Assembly: GCA_905201915.1 (NCBI GenBank)
Contig: CAJKQE010000020.1
Coordinates: 1-33,525 of the forward strand
Length of the DNA stretch: 33,525 bases
Reading direction: 5' to 3'
DNA from: an uncultured Lachnospiraceae bacterium
GTDB lineage: Bacteria; Bacillota; Clostridia; Lachnospirales; Lachnospiraceae
The notes under the pieces are model-generated. The model searched no databases. It saw only the letters and a program-made list of their open reading frames with translations, and had not been told where the DNA came from. Numbering within the stretch: the first letter of the stretch is position 1; every line of letters begins with the position of its first letter. Below, one piece after another: positions 31,168 through 33,525 of this stretch. The translations under genes were made by a program, and so were the position numbers.

Positions 31168-31906
31168 ATATTGTAAATACAATTTTATTCACATCTGAAA
31201 ATTCTTCTGCGTACTGCAGTCCCATAACGTGAAACTCTTTTATTTTTTCCACATCTTCTATCTGGTTTTCTGCCATGTAACGAACCATCTCTCCTCTTGC
31301 CATTTTTGAAAAAGTTCCTTTCTGCTTCACCTTTCCGTTATGAACCTCTCCGAATTCAACCGTAATAAAACGATCCTTTGGCAAAATATATTTGGATATA
31401 CTCTGGGAATATTCTTTGGATGCCAGATTAATAATAGTTCCGTCTTCGTCCATTACGGACTGATACAGTTTATCTCCCCAAAATTCATATAAATCTCTAC
31501 ATCCTTCTATCGCCATCTTAGTTCCCATTTCCAACCGATAAGGTGTTACTCCATCAAAAGGCTTTAATACCCCATAAAATCCTGATAAAATACATAAATG
31601 TTCCTGAATATATGTCAGTTCTTTTTCTGTAAAAACTTGCGGTGCTATATGCTGATACTGCAGTCCTTCATAAGACAAAATTGCCGGTGTGAGGCTTGTT
31701 TTCAAATTCATATCACGAAACCTCTCCATATTTAAAGTGGCAATTTTATCATTACATTTCCATAAGGCTTTCTGCTCCTGATAAGTGTATCCTCTGATTT
31801 CCTCACACAATCTTTCTGCCTCCGGTAAGAATTTTGGCAACCCCTGTATAGGCAAACAGTCCGTATCTACATTCATTTTCTTCGCCGGTGAAATAATAAT
31901 CTTCAT
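31166..31906 (-). CDS. yaaA: Peroxide stress protein YaaA (UPF0246/DUF328)
   Basis: This is a 246-residue protein of the YaaA family. In E. coli it lowers free iron and protects DNA and proteins during H2O2 stress. The family start MKIIISPAKKM, WKCNDKIATLN, PAILSYEGLQYQ, LCILSGFYGVLKPFDGVTPYRLEMG and the YSQSISKY-like block are all present. AAGGAT lies before the ATG. The gene begins eight bases after bcp, a peroxiredoxin, so the two form a small peroxide-defence unit. It ends directly at the hairpin 31051-31165. Confidence 0.95.
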   Translation of the reverse strand: MKIIISPAKKMNVDTDCLPIQGLPKFLPEAERLCEEIRGYTYQEQKALWKCNDKIATLNMERFRDMNLKTSLTPAILSYEGLQYQHIAPQVFTEKELTYIQEHLCILSGFYGVLKPFDGVTPYRLEMGTKMAIEGCRDLYEFWGDKLYQSVMDEDGTIINLASKEYSQSISKYILPKDRFITVEFGEVHNGKVKQKGTFSKMARGEMVRYMAENQIEDVEKIKEFHVMGLQYAEEFSDVNKIVFTI

Positions 31907-31914
31907 AAATATCC

Positions 31915-32367
31915 TTATACTTCCTCTAACATCTGTGTTGGATTATCTGCTGCTTTTACTTTTCCGAAAGCTTTTGTGATAATTCCCTGTTCGTCAATCA
32001 AATATGTAGTACGAACTACTCCCATGGTCTTCTTTCCATAATTGTTTTTTTCTTTCCAAACATCATAGGCCTGAATACAAGATAACTCTGTATCAGACAA
32101 TAATGTAAAAGGAAGCTCATATTTCTCTTCAAATTTTTTATGTGATGTCACACTATCCTTACTTACACCTAAAATAACTGCACCTTTTTCTAAAAACTGC
32201 GGATATAGTTGTGCAAAGCCGCACGCCTGTTTCGTACATCCGGCAGTATTATCCTTTGGATAAAAATATAAAATTACTTTCTTCCCCTTATAATCTTTTA
32301 AATTGTGTATTTCCCCATTCTGATCCGGCAATGAAAAATCCGGCGCTTTTGTTCCGATTTCTAACAT
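31915..32367 (-). CDS. bcp: Thioredoxin-dependent peroxiredoxin, Bcp/PrxQ type
   Basis: This is a 150-residue thiol peroxidase that reduces H2O2 and organic peroxides with thioredoxin. The peroxidatic cysteine C44 and resolving cysteine C49 sit in NTAGCTKQACGF, the spacing typical of atypical 2-Cys PrxQ. LEIGTKAPDFSLPDQNG begins the fold, and ILGVSKDSVTSHKKF is also typical. The start is the ATG at 32367, which has AAAGGAG upstream and gives the family length. An in-frame extension to 32412 would run into the darA terminator region and has no site. It is paired with yaaA just downstream. No clear separate promoter was found. Confidence 0.95.
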   Translation of the reverse strand: MLEIGTKAPDFSLPDQNGEIHNLKDYKGKKVILYFYPKDNTAGCTKQACGFAQLYPQFLEKGAVILGVSKDSVTSHKKFEEKYELPFTLLSDTELSCIQAYDVWKEKNNYGKKTMGVVRTTYLIDEQGIITKAFGKVKAADNPTQMLEEV

Positions 32368-32390
32368 ATTTTCTCCTTTTCTAAACAACG

Positions 32391-32438
32391 AAATAAAAAC
32401 CTGATAAAACATATCATCTTTTATGCCTTATCAGGTTT
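32391..32438 (-). terminator. Rho-independent terminator after darA
   Basis: AACCTGATAA (minus strand, 32437-32428) pairs with TTATCAGGTT (32407-32398), followed by a T-rich run (32399-32391). It lies just after the darA stop and before bcp. Confidence 0.88.
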
Positions 32439-32444
32439 CCTCTA

Positions 32445-32783
32445 CTATAGCTTAATAAACTGCTCTACATTCACAATAAACACAGTTGCACCACCCACTT
32501 CAATGGTTACCGGCGGAGCTGCATATTCCATAACAGGACCTTTTGAGCCGGCAGAATAAGCAGGATTCATCATGACTTCCTGACGTCTGGAGCACTCTTC
32601 TTTAATAATTTGAAGAACAGTATCTACCTGTTCATCCTCTGTACCAATCATCAATGTTGCATTTCCCTTGCGCAAAAATCCGCCTGTACTGGAAAGCTTT
32701 GTCACACTGATTTTTTCTTTATTTAATCGCTCTATTACAAACCCCTCATCTTCTTTTCGTACAATAGCAAAAATCATTTTCAT
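32445..32783 (-). CDS. darA: PII-like cyclic-di-AMP receptor (DarA/PstA, DUF970)
   Basis: This 112-residue protein begins MKMIFAIVRKEDEGFVIERL and has the TGGFLRKGNATLMIGTEDEQVD block. Both are diagnostic of the DUF970 PII-like family that binds c-di-AMP as a trimer (B. subtilis DarA, S. aureus PstA). The GGFL..GN loop supplies c-di-AMP contacts, and the PVMEYAAPPVTIEVGGATVFIV tail completes the ferredoxin-like fold. AGGAGG lies ten bases before the ATG. Unlike the common tmk-darA-holB arrangement, here it stands after a PPC-domain gene and before bcp. Its leader holds a small inverted repeat (32818-32841). Confidence 0.93.
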   Translation of the reverse strand: MKMIFAIVRKEDEGFVIERLNKEKISVTKLSSTGGFLRKGNATLMIGTEDEQVDTVLQIIKEECSRRQEVMMNPAYSAGSKGPVMEYAAPPVTIEVGGATVFIVNVEQFIKL

Positions 32784-32817
32784 AAAGCAATTACCTCCTT
32801 ATCATTGAGTCACCTTT

Positions 32818-32841
32818 GTGCAAGTGTCCTATTATTTGCAC
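32818..32841. repeat. Inverted repeat in the darA leader
   Basis: GTGCAA (32818-32823) and TTGCAC (32836-32841) form a perfect 6-bp inverted repeat with a 12-base gap. It lies between the possible darA -10 box and its ribosome binding site, so it could be an operator or a 5' mRNA hairpin. Confidence 0.4.
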
Positions 32842-32852
32842 TGTGTAGAAGT

Positions 32853-32861
32853 ATTGTACCA
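32853..32861 (-). promoter_or_regulatory. Candidate extended -10 promoter of darA
   Basis: TGG-TACAAT on the minus strand fits an extended -10 element, about 70 bases before the darA ATG. No good -35 is present at 17 bases. Confidence 0.4.
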
Positions 32862-32884
32862 CAGTTTCAAAAATATTTCTACAT

Positions 32885-33307
32885 TTACTGAAATTGAAAC
32901 AGATTTAATCCTACTTCTTCATCAAATCGTCTGTCTACTCTGCCATCTATCAATGTAATGACCATTTCACATGTAGCGCTGACAATTGCTTTATTTAAAT
33001 GTCCCCCGAACACCTGCCCTTTTTCATTTCCTGCACTTATATGAAGATGGCAATAAAATTCGTCATTCATGGTATTGATTGTTCCGGTTAAAGAAACAAT
33101 TTCAAAACTCTCCTTAAATTCATTGGCATGATATTCTTTCGCCTCTGTATCAAAAACACCTGCCGTAAATTCACTGACAGCCCCAAGTGCGCTGATGTCC
33201 GCCAATTTAATCGCTTCCTTTTGCGCTATTTCTCTGACTTTTTCCAAAATTTCCTCGCCTTTATCCATTCTTACAATAATTTTATTTTGAAACTTTCTAT
33301 ATTCCAT
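32885..33307 (-). CDS. PPC (DUF296) domain protein
   Basis: This is a single-domain protein of about 140 residues with the PPC/DUF296 fold known from plant AT-hook proteins and from bacterial stand-alone proteins. The conserved blocks DISALGAVSEFTAGVFD, SFEIVSLTGTI and FYCHLHISAGNEKGQVFGGHL are present; the HLH and GGHL His residues are the likely metal-binding site. Bacterial members have no firm function. Of three consecutive start codons, the ATG at 33307 lies eight bases after AGGAGG and the one at 33310 five bases; either may be used. It has its own promoter (33338-33366) and precedes darA with no terminator visible between. Confidence 0.9.
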   Translation of the reverse strand: MEYRKFQNKIIVRMDKGEEILEKVREIAQKEAIKLADISALGAVSEFTAGVFDTEAKEYHANEFKESFEIVSLTGTINTMNDEFYCHLHISAGNEKGQVFGGHLNKAIVSATCEMVITLIDGRVDRRFDEEVGLNLFQFQ

Positions 33308-33337
33308 CATCACAACCTCCTGTTTTTGTTATTGATG

Positions 33338-33366
33338 ATTATATCATTCTCACTGTTATCCGTCAT
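33338..33366 (-). promoter_or_regulatory. Promoter of the PPC-domain gene
   Basis: ATGACG (33361-33366), 17 bases and a perfect TATAAT (33338-33343) are on the minus strand, with TGA just before the -10 (extended form). Confidence 0.7.
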
Positions 33367-33428
33367 TCTCTTTTTCCATTTTCTCCTTGTATTCCCATAT
33401 ATGCTGACTTATACTAAAAAGTTTAATA

Positions 33429-33469
33429 GAAAAAAGCAGAACACTTCCTAAGAAACGTCCTGCTTTTTC
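33429..33469. terminator. Terminator after the tRNA gene
   Basis: AAAAAGCAG-A-AC and GT-C-CTGCTTTTT pair around a short loop (about 33431-33468). T runs follow on both strands. On the minus strand it stops the tRNA transcript about 20 bases after its 3' end. Confidence 0.82.
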
Positions 33470-33489
33470 TTATTTTTTTGCAACAAAAA

Positions 33490-33525
33490 AGCGCGAGACG
33501 GGACTCGAACCCGCGGCCTCGACCT
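33490..33525 (-). tRNA. tRNA, 3' part only (identity not determinable)
   Basis: The minus strand holds the T arm (GCGGG TTCGAGT CCCGT, 33514-33498), a five-base variable region AGGCC, the anticodon-stem 3' strand GGTCG up to the window edge, and the acceptor 3' strand CTCGCGC ending at 33491. The discriminator is T at 33490, and CCA is not encoded. The anticodon lies outside the window, so the amino acid cannot be read. A five-base variable loop excludes Ser, Leu and Tyr types. Confidence 0.9.

Noticed and set aside
1..33525. CRISPR array, insertion sequence, prophage or integrase
   Set aside because: No regularly spaced direct repeats, transposase, recombinase or phage genes were seen. The three hairpins are the only repeated elements found.

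Overview
The window looks like a chromosomal segment of a low-G+C, Gram-positive Clostridia genome, most likely Lachnospiraceae (Blautia/Ruminococcus/Dorea-like). The evidence is a T-box leader on thrS, a PolC-type replicative polymerase, the XpaC/TelA pair, a DUF1540 protein, a DarA-type c-di-AMP receptor, and a DUF5716/DUF5717 gene group that I associate with this family. The family is inferred; no species call is made. TAG is an ordinary stop here, because thrS and ilvE both end with it. Most genes lie on the minus strand.

Layout, left to right. 1-2122: the start of rpmE (cut by the window edge), rho, and a Cys-rich DUF1540 gene with its terminator. 2186-4507: thrS behind a complete T-box leader. 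4517-7761: a DUF218 membrane protein, a large intergenic hairpin, a SEC-C protein, and a CorC/CNNM transporter preceded by a possible leader peptide. 7792-9760: an unexplained intergenic stretch, an M14 carboxypeptidase, and divergently a membrane-anchored HAD hydrolase. 9759-12506: purB followed by an NhaC antiporter. 12613-18187: a four-reading-frame cluster with a DUF5717 protein split into two frames, a DUF5716 (Hsp70/actin-like) protein, and a TPR-like gene interrupted by an in-frame TAG. 18217-21906: a CobD/HisC-like aminotransferase, purC and an MFS transporter on the plus strand. 21924-29900: xpaC-telA-ispG-polC, apparently one operon. 29912-31025: ilvE, divergent from xpaC. 31166-33366: yaaA and bcp, then darA and a PPC-domain gene. 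33490-33525: the 3' end of a tRNA.

Two things stand out. The first is the 12.6-18.2 kb cluster. It pairs a degenerate Hsp70-like protein with a very long helical-repeat/beta protein and a TPR-like protein. It carries two separate reading-frame breaks: a CCT-TGA-C +1 junction in the DUF5717 gene and a nonsense codon in the TPR gene. Either the cluster is decaying in this strain or the +1 junction is a recoding site. The second is a family of three large intergenic hairpins (5353-5539, 20402-20547, 31051-31165). They share a core close to GCGAATTTGTCGAGCA inside otherwise unrelated stems. I cannot match them to a known RNA or repeat family.

Housekeeping genes (rho, rpmE, thrS, purB, purC, polC, ispG, ilvE) are confidently identified. 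Sigma-A-like promoters with 16-18 nt spacers and hairpin terminators could be placed for most transcription units. Several starts were moved inward to match ribosome binding sites.
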